A model generated the notes under the pieces. It was not told where the DNA came from, did no database searches, and was given only the letters and a program-made list of their open reading frames with translations. Below, in pieces: positions 1-11,825 of a stretch of 64,000 nt of DNA. Location: positions 86,057,050-86,121,049 of the forward strand of contig CM048843.1 of NCBI GenBank assembly GCA_026545765.1, read 5' to 3'. This stretch comes from Plantago major (taxonomy: Eukaryota > Streptophyta > Magnoliopsida > Lamiales > Plantaginaceae). How positions within the stretch are numbered: the first letter of the stretch is position 1; the number at the start of each line of letters is the position of its first letter. Both the position numbers and the translations under genes were made by a program.

Positions 1-2114
1 GGGGCTAAATTTTTATTATATAAAAAAATTGAACATTTTACATTCATTAATTAAATGAATTAAAGTTGGAAAAATTTAACATAATCAGCGAATCATGATC
101 CCGGACGGAGTAATTAATGTTACCAGTAAATGGTCAAATGGATCAATTTATGAGGCACATTGGGACTTGGTGTTCCAACAATACAATACAACGTATGTAT
201 ATGTAGATTCACTTCGTTTGGTACTAGATAATTGTACTACGTGCAGTAGTCAAAGTATTCTGTACGGAGTTCCGAATAAATATTTACTTTTACTTTATTA
301 TACGTCTCTACCAGTTTTCTTGTGATTATTCACTCATGACTCATCACTAAGCCTAACTTCCACAGAGAGTAATGTATATTCGTAATTCGTGTAATAAGTT
401 GAATTTTAAAATACTATTTCACCATGAAATGTGGTATGGATAATTTAATGGATTCAACAATACATACTTCATCCACGTATGTATTTGGTGTACGTAACTA
501 ATTATATGGTGGATTGAACAATACTTACATCATACACGTAACGTAATGGATTGAAAAAACAAATACTTAATCTACGTAATGTGGTGAATTGAACAAAACA
601 TACTTCTTCTATATAATAATGTGAGTAACTTAAGAGGTGATGTAAGGCTCGAGTTTGGAGATTAGGATGTGCTGTGGATTAGATTATACTATAATAAGTG
701 CTATATATGAGACCATTAATTGTGTCATTATATTTGACAAGTCCATAAAAGAATTAAGGATCGAACTTCCAATTACTCGCAGATTATTATCGAGGATTAC
801 ACTTTGACATAATTTAATATCATGATCATCAATAACTATATGAAAAATTGCAACATATATTACGTACATTATCCTAAGCCAAAGACAATGACTGGGTCAA
901 TTGAATAGATACTCCACCTCCCACATGGCAATAAACTGAGAGAGACTACTTCAAATCCAAGGGTATATTATTCAAACAGGAGAAGACATAAAAGGTAGGG
1001 TACTAGTGAATGATGACGATTATAAAGAAAAATCCGGTTTTGATTTTGTCAATACTCAATTTTGTACCATATGTTTTCTCCACTAGAAGTCTTGTATCCT
1101 AACCTTTTTACGCGTGATTTTAATGAGTGTTTTAATTGAATTTTCTCAACTACGGTTAATTAGTTTTTGGTGTTTACCAATAATGTCCGTACACTGGGAT
1201 AATTTCAATTATCTAACCCATGTGTCTCTAGACGTGTTGAAATATCACTACTTCGCCACTAATACTAACACATTGAGAGTGAATTAGTAGTGATAGTGTA
1301 ACGTCCTGATTGTGGGGTGAGACCCGGTTCTACAGGCCGGTGTGTGATTTGTCGTATACTATTCCTGGATGATATGTTGACTCCAAATTAAAGTTAACAC
1401 ATGTCCATTTATGCGTACTCATCTTTCACTTGTGTGTGCATCAGACTGGGTCACCCACTCACCCGTTTATAGGGATATACTCCTGGAAAAAATGTGTGCG
1501 GTGTTGGTATGAATAACATTTTCAATATCTTTAACTTTTTGGCAACTCTGATGTGTTATAAATAGCTTTTATAAATTTGAAATCCATCTACGAGAATGAA
1601 TGATCTATCAAAAAGCCCACACTTATAAATGAGAGTGAAATCAATCCACTTATATTACGTTATCTGAGACTCACCTCACCCGTAGTCTCATTCCAATTTT
1701 TATAGGAGGTCAATGCGTGGATAATTTAATACAGACGAAAATGTCGACGGCAGGATTGAATCCATAATCTTGGAATTGTGAAGGATTATGACACCATAAT
1801 TGAATTTCAGCTAGAGATCGAAATTCATAGGTGTAAAATTAATCTAACAATGACATTAGAGATGGGGAGATATACATGTTCGAAACATTAATAGTGGTTT
1901 TTTCTCTCAGCCTTGGAACATGCAGTTGGGACTATTTTCTCCGGTGCATAAGGGATGACAGACACAGTTTGGGGCTAGCTAATTTTGAGTGGCGCAAAGC
2001 TAGTTTTGAGGAATCTAATTTTTCAATGCAAGAAAATAGAAATATAATATACGAAGAATGTGTCGTTTAACTTTTTTAGTACTACAATTTTGACAACAAA
2101 TTACTCATATATTA
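1..2114. other. Intergenic, AT-rich, no supported gene
   Basis: No open frame here looks like a gene; the longest (95-325 +, 76 codons) has no motif I recognise. From about 441 to 612 there are three or four loose repeats of roughly 50-60 bp built around 'ggattgaacaa' and 'cacgta'. At about 1299 a stretch begins TGTAACGTCC and is followed by a GC-richer 150 bp, the way some LTRs begin, but I could not find the partner end. Confidence 0.6.
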
Positions 2115-2366
2115 AATGATCAAGTTTCCTGAGAGACAGTATGTAGATAATTTATCTAGAAATGGACTTATGTTTTTAAGAAAATCATCGATGTTATCAA
2201 TCAAAACGTTTATGTTCTCAACATTAGTTGTTTTTCATATTACAAAAGAAATGAATTTCTTTAACAACATAAGCATTTTGATTAATAACATAGATGATAT
2301 TTTTAAAAACATAGGTCGTCTCTATATAAGATATCTAGAGACCGTCTCTTATGAGACCTTGTGATA
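2115..2366. mobile_element. MITE, GAGACGG family, copy A
   Basis: An AT-rich block bounded by 'ctgagagacagt' on the left and by 'gagaccgtctcttatgagac' then 'cttgtg' on the right, so the ends form an imperfect inverted repeat with core AGAGACGGT. The interior (mttatgttctcaacattag, then 'gattaataacatagatgat') recurs almost word for word at 30268-30494, which is what shows it is an element. No coding capacity. Superfamily unknown; the target duplication was not resolved. Confidence 0.6.
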
Positions 2367-2405
2367 TTAAATTGGAAAAACATTTGATGAAATCATTTTA
2401 ATGGA

Positions 2406-2650
2406 GTAAATCTCCTAAGAGACGGTGTTATGGAGAGACTAAAAGAGACGAACAAACATTATAGTTATAACAAAAAACATTAGAGGTTTTACTAAAAACA
2501 TCGATGATATACTTATACATAAAAAATGATATAAAATGTTCACTCGTAAAACATTACTATTATTGTGTAAAACATTATACATATTATACTTAAAAACATA
2601 AATCCGTCTCTAGATTCACTAATACGCGTCTTTTCTAAGACTTTGTGTAT
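2406..2650. mobile_element. MITE, GAGACGG family, copy B
   Basis: Starts 'ctcctaagagacggtg' and ends 'ttctaagactttgtgt'. It lies 40 bp after copy A but belongs to a different subfamily: its interior ('aaaatgttcactcgtaaaac', 'cgtctctagattcactaa') matches the elements at about 13262 and 24044 rather than copy A. No coding capacity. Confidence 0.55.
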
Positions 2651-4445
2651 TAAAATGTGATTCCACAATGTAATTTTATAAAATACTTTGATGTGTAAAT
2701 TAGAATAAATTTGTGGTCGAAGTTGAGTTAAAAATTCGATTGACACATAATTAGCTGGACGGAGTTACTATATACTACTGGTGCCTGATGAACTGCATGG
2801 CATTGTTGCATATTTAGGACCACGACACATGGGTAGCTCTCCATGTTACCCGACATTTATTTCTCAACAGCTCTCATTCTTCATCATAATGTCTTCCCAT
2901 TTGCTTGCTTCAATGGTACCATGGCCAGTACATGCAATAGTACATTTCAAATAGCAAATCATCAAAAATATCCTACTGTTTCACTTGTGAGAGCCTTGAA
3001 TCCCTGTTAGTAGAGAGTTTGTAATGTTCAATCTTGAAGAATACCAGTCTCCTTTCGGTGATAAGAGATTTTGAGGTGCTGAAATTGACATTATTTGAGT
3101 TGGATATATAACATCCTACTCCTAACAAAGTATTTTCAGTGGGTGATAGTCCAACTCTAATTTGGACCCAAGTCGATAATGTGAAATGAGTGGCCCGAGA
3201 AGCTAGAGTTACATTGCCTTGCAAATTGACTGAACGATCTTATCATCATAATACGTATCGAAACATCTCAAAATGAGATATATGTAGGAGGCAAGGACGG
3301 AGAGAGCAAGAACATGTAAAGTGGTTCAAACATCAAATTTTAGTTATATTTCGACTAGCATCAAGGGGCAGATACATACAAGTATAGCATTTGGTGTCCA
3401 CCCCACATTTTAAACATCAAGTTTTAGTTATAACTCGACTAGTAACCAGAGGTGGATATAGAAGTTTGGCAGGCATTGACCACCCCCACCCAAACTCCGA
3501 CTAGCCCCTAAATGGTTCTATATGCACAAACACATTCACATCCGTGAATTTAGAGTATGTTTGGAATAAACTATACCGTAATTATAAATTTCTAAGTTAT
3601 ACTCGAAAACATGAAGAATTCAACCGCCAAAACTATGCATAAAAGTATAGTATACCATATAACCATATACATCCATTTTCTCAACAGATTTCGTCCCGAA
3701 ATTAAGTTCATGGCTTTGCTGCAGCTGCCCTCCACTAGAATCTAGATTACCTATTCCAAATCCCTTACTTTACATTACCAATCACCCTCAAAGAAAATTT
3801 GTTCTAAAGAAGATTCGATTGAAATTTGATACTTGCTTTATGCAAATTCAACTACTACTCTAGTATTATCCAACTAAACAAGGACCAAGAGATATAATGA
3901 TGTAATAATGTACACATAGTACGTACGGACTGTTTGATTGGACAAACTAACGAGGGAAATAAACGGTCAGGAATTCTGCGTACGTTCACAACACATCACA
4001 CACACATGGCCTATTAATTTCGGGCTCTTTTGGGGGTGGTCACAGCCCCACCCCCGGTCGGCCGTCGGGGCTGGTCACTGATTCTGTCACAACCCGAAAC
4101 TTCCGATGACTCATATTGTGTGGTCTTAAAGACTTAAACATGTTCGTTCGATCGGATGTTTTAATTCATCATGATTCATATGTACACGATGAAGAAGAAA
4201 TGATACCAACCAAGAATTTGCACATGCATTTCTGGATGCTTTTTGATCACTTTTTTGTAAGGTCAGATTCTACAAGATCCCCTGGTGGTTAATTGTCTGT
4301 GGTAATTTTAAAGTAGAAAACATCAAAGTGGAAAGTTAAAACTATTTGTCTGGGAATCAAATTCACTAGAGATGTGTCATATGTGTTATAATTTGTGAAT
4401 GTCCGTGGTAGAATAGTTGCGTTTGATCTACAACCACATATGGAA
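2651..4445. other. Intergenic, no supported gene
   Basis: Nothing gene-like. 3320-3480 contains two spaced copies of 'catcaaRttttagttata' followed by 'cgactag', and a phrase (3448-3468) resembling the 'gaggcggatctagaa' ends found in many plant hAT-type repeats. 4020-4090 is a short GC-rich patch with imperfect inverted repeats (gggggtgg / ccacccccgg). Confidence 0.5.
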
Positions 4446-4895
4446 AATTACCTCACTTATCATCTCCCATGCATAATCATGGTAAATGCAATAGGTGAAA
4501 GAATTTTTTATTAAGAATGTATATGAGTAAATTGTAAACTATGCATTATATTGGTATTATCACTTGAGAAAGAACACGCTCGTAGATGGATGAAATCATG
4601 AAACCCAATGTTGTAAAATAATTTTTTTTTAATGAGCTGGGAACTCGCTGCCGTTACGGGCAAACCCCACAGGCTCATGTAATAGCCTACAAATCACGGA
4701 AGCCAAGTTAAACCGCAACAAGTTGCGACAGGCTCAGACTCAGAAGACATAAATCACAGAAATTCGCTCCCGGTGGCGTTTGAACCTGTGACCAAGAGGA
4801 TATTCTCCTCCCTTGTAATTAAAACATATATTGCTCATTCAAGATCACAAAGTTTAACAAAACAAATTTATAGAAGTATATTTCGATTAGAGTGT
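4446..4895 (+). repeat. Tandem duplication, copy 1 (carries SINE)
   Basis: This segment and 4984-5340 are diverged direct copies. Shared landmarks in order: 'aattacct', 'gcataat.atggtaaatgc', 'tatgagt', 'ttgtaaac', 'gtagatg', 'ccaat.ttgtaaaata', 'tattgctcattca' and 'aaagttta'. Copy 1 has a 192-bp SINE between 4620 and 4813 that copy 2 lacks, and at 4525-4530 it keeps the uninterrupted site (gagtaa) where copy 2 carries a MITE. Confidence 0.8.
4621..4812 (-). mobile_element. tRNA-derived SINE
   Basis: Read on the minus strand it begins GGGAGGAGAATATCC, has a Pol III B-box-like GGTTCAAACG (4776-4786) near its head and ends in an A-run (the T-run at 4622-4630 on the plus strand). The flanks are ttgtaaaata (4611-4620) and ttgtaa plus extra bases (from 4813), and the neighbouring duplicate at 5261-5275 shows the unoccupied site ttgtaaaatatattgctc. 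A clear A box was not found, so the head may be shortened. The empty site makes the insertion call strong; the family name is unknown. Confidence 0.75.
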
Positions 4896-4983
4896 GCTGG
4901 ATCCCGAAATAGGTTGAAACGAGATGCAATACTTTAGATGAGATGGAATTTTATCAAAACGTAATAGCTAATCATGTTTTTGC

Positions 4984-5340
4984 AAATTACCTTATTTGTC
5001 ATCTTCAATGCATAATTATGGTAAATGCTATCTTTAAAGTGGAAGATTTTCTATTAACCGTGTTTATGAGTTGGACTCTGTTCTCTTCATCTGAAAACTC
5101 ATTAATTTCGATTCGATTCGATTCGATTCGCAGTTATATTTTATAATACAATTGATTCGATTACATTGTTCGAAAATATGAGCCTAAGTTGTAAACCGTT
5201 TATTATGATAATTGGTGTTATTATTTGAGAAAATGCCCGTGTAGATGATTGAAACCAATATTGTAAAATATATTGCTCATTCACAAATCACAACTGCAAA
5301 GTTTAAGTTTTTTTAAGTATTTTCCCGATTTGGAGTGACT
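4984..5340 (+). repeat. Tandem duplication, copy 2 (carries MITE)
   Basis: Partner of 4446-4895. It preserves the empty SINE site at about 5261-5275 and holds a Tourist-like MITE at 5072-5184. The copies are visibly diverged, so the duplication is not recent. Confidence 0.8.
5072..5184. mobile_element. Tourist-like MITE, TTCAG family, copy 1
   Basis: Begins ggactctgttctcttcatct and ends atatgagcc, followed by TAA (5185-5187). The interior is a simple run of 'gattc' units (5108-5130) where sister copies have 'ttcag' units. The matching empty site in the duplicate (4525-4530) reads gagtaa, consistent with a 3-bp TAA target as in PIF/Harbinger elements. Confidence 0.7.
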
Positions 5341-5598
5341 GACACCAAAATGTGAGAAGGACGTTAGTTAAGTTGCACTAGTATATACGTTTGTTGAGAT
5401 TTTTATAAACCCTAGTTGCTTAATTTGATGATGTGGTTACATGATTGTGCAAATTAAGACAAATGGATCATGCAAGAGGAGGGTTTGTTATTGCACAGTT
5501 TGTTTGTTGAATTGTTAGAGCTCTCATTGTTGGTGGCTCAAAAAATTTCCCAAAAAACCTCATTTAACTCATCCCCTAAAAAGTTAGTTTGCCCCTAC

Positions 5599-5747
5599 TG
5601 TTAGAATATGTATATATTTAAAGTAGATTCCTAATTAAATTAAAATACTTGGATTCCTAATTAGATTAGAATACTTGGCTATCAAGCAATCACATTGTAT
5701 AAATCGTATCTTTCATTATTGAATCGATCTGCGATTATTATCTTACA
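5599..5747 (+). repeat. 5' LTR of the copia element
   Basis: 149 bp, TG...CA, beginning tgttagaatatgtatat and ending tcttaca. Contains an AT-rich core with a possible TATA (tgtataaat, about 5695). It differs from the 3' LTR at about a dozen positions, so the insertion is not recent. Confidence 0.95.
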
Positions 5748-5760
5748 TGGTATCACGACC
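5748..5760 (+). other. Primer binding site (initiator tRNA-Met type)
   Basis: TGGTATCACGACC lies immediately after the 5' LTR. The first eight bases match the usual plant copia primer site TGGTATCAGAGC, complementary to the 3' end of initiator methionine tRNA; the rest is mutated. Confidence 0.8.
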
Positions 5761-6096
5761 TAAATTCGGTCCCCTCCGCTGCTAGCTGTACAACAACAAC
5801 ACCAAGGACAACACCAACACCAAGAACAAGAAGAAGAACAACAACAGAGGCGGTCCAAACCGCAAAGGCAACACCACATACGGGCAACCTCCTGGAGCTC
5901 CTCCTCACGATGGCGACAGCACCCACTCCTCAATGGCGGTACTGACTGGCCAGCGACAATGGGCCCCGCCATGCCCCTTCCCCACGGCCCCATGGCGTCC
6001 GCGCCTCGTCCACCAACTCGGCAGGTCTCCTTGGCCCTCGTCGCCTCATCGTGAGCATTCTATTCCGGTGCTTCACCCACCGATGTCGAGGCAGCT

Positions 6097-9000
6097 ATGC
6101 ATACCTTGGGACTCACTCCTCCGGATGGTAACTGGTACATGGACACGGGTGCTTCATCTCATATGACACCCGACAAAGGTACTCTCTCCCCTTATTTCAA
6201 TTCGGGTACTTATAATCATCGAGTTATTGTTGGCAATGGTCATATGCTTCCGATTCAAGGTTATGGTAACACTTACCTATCTCCTCCCCATCCTCCTCTT
6301 CTCCTGAAAAACGTGTTACATGCTCCTAACCTTGTTAAAAATCTTGTCTCTGTTCGCAAGTTTACCACAGATAACTCTGTTTCCATTGAATTTGATCCTT
6401 TTAGTTTTTCTGTTAAGGATTTCCAGACCGGAAAACGAATCATGAGATGTGATAGCATCGGAGACCTATATCCAATCCACTCAACAAAATCGGCCACCCC
6501 CCTTCAAACAGCTTTTTCAGTTTTTCCTTCTACTTTATGGCATAGTCGTTTAGGGCATCCGGGAGAAGCTATACTTAGCGCTCTCTCTCTCTCTCTCTCG
6601 CAAGAATTTTATCGTTGTAATGCTCTAAAACATTCTTTTTGTCCCTCTTGTTCTTTAGGGAAACAAATAAAATTGCCTTTTCATAATTCATTATCCACTA
6701 CTACTTCTCCCTTTGATATTGTGCATAGTGATCTCTGGACTTCCCCTATAGCTAGCTCTAGTCACCGCTATTATGTCTTGTTCTTGTGATTTTCCAAGTT
6801 CTTATGGACCTTCCCTATCTCTAAGAAATCTCAAGTATTTGCTATATTCGTTATGTTTCATGCATTTGTTCGCACACAATTCAATACGTCTATTAAAAAC
6901 ATCCAATGCGACAATGGCAAGGAATTCGACAATAGTCTATTTCACTCTTTTGCACAAACCAACGGTATTCACTTCTGTTTTTCTTGCCCTCACACTTCTT
7001 CCCAAAACGGCAAAGCCGAAAAGCATATTCGTTCCCTAAATAATATTGTTCGGACTCTTCTTGCTCATGCATCGATCCCGCCATCCTTTTGGCATCATGC
7101 ACTAGCCACAGCGACTTATCTACTCAACATCCTTCCCTCAAAGGTACTTGAGTTTTCCTCCCCCACTCAATATCTATACCATCGACTTCCACGATATGAC
7201 CATCTTCGTGTTTTTGGTTGTCTTTGTTTTCCCCTCTTTCCTTCTTCTACTATAAACAAACTCCAAGCTCGTTCCACCCCTTGTGTTTTTCTTGGGTATC
7301 CGTCTGATCATCGGGGGTACAAATGCTATGAAATCTCTAGTCGCAAAATCATTGTATCTAGACATGTGGTTTTCGACGAATCGAGTTTTCCTTTCTCCAA
7401 GCACCACACACCCGACCCCACCACCTATGAGTACTTGGATTCGGATATTGATCCATCTTTTCTTCATCACTTGCTCACTCGGCCCAACTCCATCTCGGCC
7501 ATCGGCGACCCACCTCTAGGCAGTTACGCCTCAACGAGCCAACCGATATCCCGCCGTTACGCCCCCACTGGCAAACCGCTTCCACGATTCCAGCGCCCCA
7601 ACCGCTAATCGGCCCACATTCCCTCCCGGTTTTGCTCCAACCGCACCTCTCACCCGGTCGCGTACGCGGAACCCTAAATACTATGGTCCGGATTATGTCA
7701 ATCTTGCTACATCCGTTGCCATCTCTCCTCTTCCTCGAAATCCAGTACATGCTTTAGCCGACCCCAATTGGAAATCCGCCATGCTCGATGAATATAATGC
7801 TCTTATTGATAATAAGACTTTGGAGTTAGTTCTAAGCCATCCAATGCAAATATTATTCGATCTATGTGGATTTTTCGTCCAAAAGAAATCGACGGTTCTT
7901 TTGAGCGACAAGGCTTGTCTTGTAGGTGATGGTCGATCCAGCAAAAGGTGTTGATTGTGATGAAACATTGATCCGTTGTCAAACCGGCTACTATTCACCG
8001 TGCTCATTATTGCGATCTCGTTCGCCAATTCACCAACTTGATGTCAAGAATGCATTCCTTCACGGTAACCTTCTGAACCGTATACATGCATCACCATTAG
8101 GGTTCGAGACTCTCAACATCGACCATATACATTTCTTGAAGCAATCCCTCTACGATTGAAACAGCACCGAGGGCACGGTATCGCGAATTGTCGATCATCT
8201 TGCGACAGTTGGTTTCTCTCACAGCACAGTTGATCACTCTCTATTTATCTACCGCCGTGGTTCTGACATTGCTTATATTCTTCTCTATGTTGACGATATT
8301 ATTCTCACTGCATCTACTGACACTCTTCGCAAATCCATTATGGCCTTCTTAAGTGCCGAATTTGCTATGAAAGATCTTGGTCCTCTCAGCTACTTCTTGG
8401 GCATCGCAGTGACTAGGACCAAAGACGGTTTATTTCTCACAGAGACAATATGCCGAGGAGATTATCGAACGAGCCGACATGTCCTCTGCTCTCCTTCCCA
8501 AACGCCGATACCAAACCGAAATTGGGAGCCTCATATCGCTCCTTTTGCGGATCCCTTTATCGTCGACTTCTTTGGTGCTCTTCAATATCTCACATTCACT
8601 CGTCCGGACATCTCTTATGCGGTTCAACAGGTGTGTCTTCACATGCACGATCCTCGGGTTGATCATATGAATGCTCAAGCGTATTATACGCTACATTCAA
8701 GGAACCAAGGACCTTGTCAGAATCAGTATAACTCGCGTGGACAAATTGACTTCCTACACCGATGCTGACTGGGGTGGTTGTCCTGATACACGACGGTCTA
8801 CATCTGGTTATTGTGTTTTTCTCGGTGATAATCTCATCTCTTGGTCGTCTAAGCGACAACCCACTCTTTCTCGCTCCAGTGCTGAAGCTGAATATCGCGG
8901 TGTTGCTAATGTTGTTTCCGAATCTTGTTGGCTTCGCAATTTGCTACTCGAACTGCACTTTCCGGTTCATAAAGCAACGCTAGTTTACTGTGACAATGTT

Positions 9001-9237
9001 AGTGCCATTTACTTGTCCGGTAATCCAGTCCAGCATCAACGCACGAAGCACATAGAGATGGATATACACTTCGTCCGCGAAAAGGTTGCAAGGGGTGAAG
9101 TTCGAGTCTTACATGTACCCACTCGTTATCAGATTGCTGACATTTTCACTAAAGGCCTTCCGAAGATTCTCTTTGATGATTTTCGTGACAGTCTAAACAT
9201 TCGCCAGCCTCCCGTTTTGACTGCGGGGGCGTGTTAG
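6097..9237 (+). pseudogene. copia pol remnant (PR-IN-RT-RNase H)
   Basis: Degenerate pol of the copia element. Protease active site DTGASSHM is near 6140-6165. The integrase zinc region (WHSRLGHPGEA, then C..C) is at 6538-6660, its first catalytic Asp in HSDLW near 6725 and its second in CDNGKEF near 6908. Reverse transcriptase pieces are LDVKNAFLHG near 8037 and the catalytic YVDDIIL near 8287. RNase H spans YTDADWGGCPD (8755) to ADIFTKGLP (9137). The frame is broken near 6788, after 7608, near 8157 and between 8440 and 8760. Residual proline-rich gag-end sequence sits at 5930-6096 in another frame; gag's main domain and zinc knuckle are absent. No functional polyprotein can be made. Confidence 0.9.
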
Positions 9238-9382
9238 AATATGTATATATTTAAAGTAGATTCCTAATTAGATTAGAATACGTGGATTCCTAATTAGATT
9301 AGAATACTTGGCTATCAAGCAATCACATTGTATAAATACATGTACTCATTATTGAATCAATGCACAAGATTATTTTCTTACA
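9232..9382 (+). repeat. 3' LTR of the copia element
   Basis: 151 bp, TG...CA, direct repeat of 5599-5747. It starts one base after the purine-rich tract and is followed by the target duplication cctac. Confidence 0.95.
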
Positions 9383-9953
9383 CCTACTCTTGTTTGTAAA
9401 ATCTCAGGTCTCTTATTTTCACAAACTATATTATTTAAATATATATTAGCATGAGAGAGAGATAGATATGGACAAGGATAACATAGTGCAGATTGATGCC
9501 TTCGCCTGCCCAAATGTAGGATGAAATTTACACAATTCTATTTTTAGGATAGCTTTTTGGTGGGCCACAAATAATTTAGGACACTTGAGGTATTTGGTTT
9601 TAGTGTCATTTCCTTCAATTTTATCCTAAATATGATATCATAAAATGTTTACTACTCATTTTACTACTTTTGATACTACTTGAGCCTATCATAGGGTTAA
9701 ATGTGGCAGGAAAGATAATATAGCACAATTTGGGTCCAATTCATCTTCTGTTCGTTAACTAAATATTTTATAATTAACTATTCCTATTATTAGAAAATAA
9801 ACAATAAGAAAAGACCCTCTCTCTGCTTCTCTCCGAACAGCTAAACAGACCTTTTTTTTATCTCTTCTCTTTGTTATACATTTACACTTCTATATCTCTA
9901 GTCCTTTTCAGTTCTGATCTCGACTCTTACAACCAAGGCCTGGCCTGATTGCA
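9383..9953. other. Intergenic; CT-rich leader-like stretch
   Basis: No gene to about 9790. From 9815 to 9910 the strand becomes CT-rich (ccctctctctgcttctctcc), as in plant 5' leaders, just before the small ORF at 9954. Confidence 0.4.
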
Positions 9954-10079
9954 ATGAAAAACATAGTACTCTGCTATAGCGAGCACGCGATTAAAGTCTC
10001 CGATTCGTATTGTTCGGACTATTCGAATCAGGCCTATGTTTCCACAATTGATGAAGATATAATTATACAACATACCTGA
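9954..10079 (+). pseudogene. Small ORF, possible DUF868 N-terminal fragment
   Basis: A 41-codon ORF. Its start, MKNIVLCYSEHAIKVSDSYC followed by a Ser-rich turn and NQAYVS, reminds me of the N-terminus of plant DUF868 proteins (unknown function), in which a short 'CYSEHAIKVSDS.CS' leader precedes a conserved beta-rich domain. The similarity ends after about residue 31, where a DEDIII tail and stop follow; nothing downstream encodes the expected domain. A CT-rich leader precedes it. Either a truncated gene copy or chance resemblance; the DUF868 link is from memory and unproven. Confidence 0.3.
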
Positions 10080-11314
10080 ACTAGATTCTAATTTCAATGT
10101 CTGCTTAAGCTCAACTTTCTTTTTTCATCCATTCTTTTTTGTGGACTATTTTATCAAGTTTAGTCAATCCTTCCATGATAAATGTAATTCATGTAACAAT
10201 AAGCTAAAAATAAAAGAATACTTCAATTAGTTTGCATCATTTTTATTGATTCCGATTGCTATTGAACAATTGTCATTCTCTGTTTTCTGGTTCAACATAC
10301 TTACAGACTAACAATACAAAAATACTGAAAAAGAAATGCAACAATTGAAAAACATCATTGCAATGAATCAAAAATGACTTTCAATTCAAAGAACTCATCG
10401 AAACTTACAAGAGAAGAAGAAAATTGATTTGGAAAATCCAATTAGTATGATGGTACTAAGCCAAAATGGGTAATTTTGAAAACATGAAAAGGGATTTCTG
10501 GATTGAGAATTTGACATGCCAAAAATTCACGATGAATGGAGAATTCTGGATGTTATTTTCCATTTTTGGGTGGCGCCGCGGCGGGAGTATGCCATTGTTG
10601 AAGAAGAAGGTGGATTTTCATTTTGGAGATAGTATTTTGTTTATTTTCTGATAAATATTTTAAGGTTAAACATCAATTGCGTGCTTTATTATTTCTTTTG
10701 CCACATGTAACTCTATGATAGGCTCAAGTAGTATCAAAAGTAGTAAAATAAGTAGTAAACTCAAAACGGTATTTATGAGCCAAAGTATATCATATAGTCT
10801 AAATCAACATCACATATTTAACTACATACATTATATATTTCAATCTGAACACCGTGTGTTTAATAAAATTTGCATTACACTTCATTATATAAAAGCTAAA
10901 CATTAAAATTTGAACTAACTATGTAACGCTGATCATATCCCCATATACGGTCTAAAGTTTGTATTATTATATAGAGTTAAGAATTTAGTGGAATCAAAAA
11001 TTTCAAGTTCCAACAATAAGAAACGGCCAAAATGAATTCGATAATTAATAATACTTGTAATTGGTACGTACTCTTGGTTACGTACAGTTAGTTTGAATCC
11101 GTGATTTCACAGGACTCTCTTCTCACCCCACTCCCTACCCCAGACAATTTAATACTAATTTAATGCCTCTGATAGTATGTAGTTATGCAGTACTATGTAG
11201 CCACATGAAAGTCATAAATCGCATCGATGTTTAGCTTTGGGGTAGTGCGAAGTCATATAGGTAGCCGAGTAGTAAGATAATGAACGTATCAAGCAAACAC
11301 GAGGTGAGTACTTA
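10080..11314. other. Intergenic, no supported gene
   Basis: AT-rich sequence with short unsupported frames only (for example 10466-10651 and 10715-10906). I see no motif, repeat end or RNA gene. Confidence 0.5.
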
Positions 11315-11442
11315 CGCTCTGTTCTCTTCAACTGAAAACTCATTCAGTTCAGTTTTGTTCAGTTCTACTTAGTTATATTTTATACTACAGTTCAGTTCAG
11401 TTCAATTCAGTTCAGTAAATTGCAGTTGAAGAGAATAGAATC
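11315..11442. mobile_element. Tourist-like MITE, TTCAG family, copy 2
   Basis: Inverted ends cgctctgttctcttcaactg and cagttgaagagaatagaatc, with target duplication TTA at 11312-11314 and 11443-11445. The interior consists of iterated ttcag with the family core 'ttagttatattttatactac'. 128 bp, non-coding. Confidence 0.85.
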
Positions 11443-11688
11443 TTAGTTAAAATCCGGCATGAAGTGAATGTGGTGGTTTTTATAAAGAAAAATGTTCAAT
11501 TAAAGTTTTAAAGGGAGAATTGGTACGAATTTTATTATGTGCATAACAATAGTTTAGATGTAAGGGGTAATTAGAGTAATTCATTAGGAAAAAAATCCTA
11601 CTTATGATATATGTATTTCGACCCTTCGTGAACTAGATACGAAATACTACCCAATTTGAATAGTTCACATTTTAAAACTATCTAGTTA

Positions 11689-11825
11689 GGCTATGTTCTC
11701 TTCAACTGAAAACTCATTCAGTTCAGTTCAGTAAATTTCAGTTGAAAAGAACAGAGCCTTTTAGTGGCAATATTGCCACTAAATAAAATTCGACATGCGT
11801 TAATACAGTTTTAAAGAACAGAGCC
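11689..11825. mobile_element. Tourist-like MITE, TTCAG family, copy 3
   Basis: Left end ggctatgttctcttcaactg after TTA (11686-11688). A first right end is at 11737-11758 (cagttgaaaagaacagagcc), and a second partial right end (aaagaacagagcc then TTA, 11826-11828) follows 67 bp later. Between the two right ends is the perfect 18-bp palindrome agtggcaatattgccact (11763-11780). The element has a duplicated or rearranged 3' end. Confidence 0.65.

Larger units (their letters stand above)
5599..9382 (+). mobile_element. Ty1/copia LTR retrotransposon, defective
   Basis: A full-length-ended element of 3,784 bp flanked by an exact 5-bp target duplication, cctac (5594-5598 and 9383-9387). The LTRs are only 149 and 151 bp. 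A primer site TGGTATCACGACC starts directly after the 5' LTR, and a purine-rich ctgcgggggcg precedes the 3' LTR. The order protease, integrase, reverse transcriptase, RNase H is that of Ty1/copia. The interior is only about 3.5 kb, roughly 1 kb short of a normal copia: almost all of gag is gone. Several frame breaks make it non-autonomous. Confidence 0.95.

Noticed and set aside
1299-1760. Gypsy-type LTR starting TGTAACGTCC
   Set aside because: Only the first bases fit; no CA end, primer site, partner LTR or target duplication found.
5760-5993. 77-codon Cys-rich minus-strand ORF
   Set aside because: Antisense to a caa/aac-rich gag remnant in the copia element; the Cys/Trp richness is an artefact of that composition.
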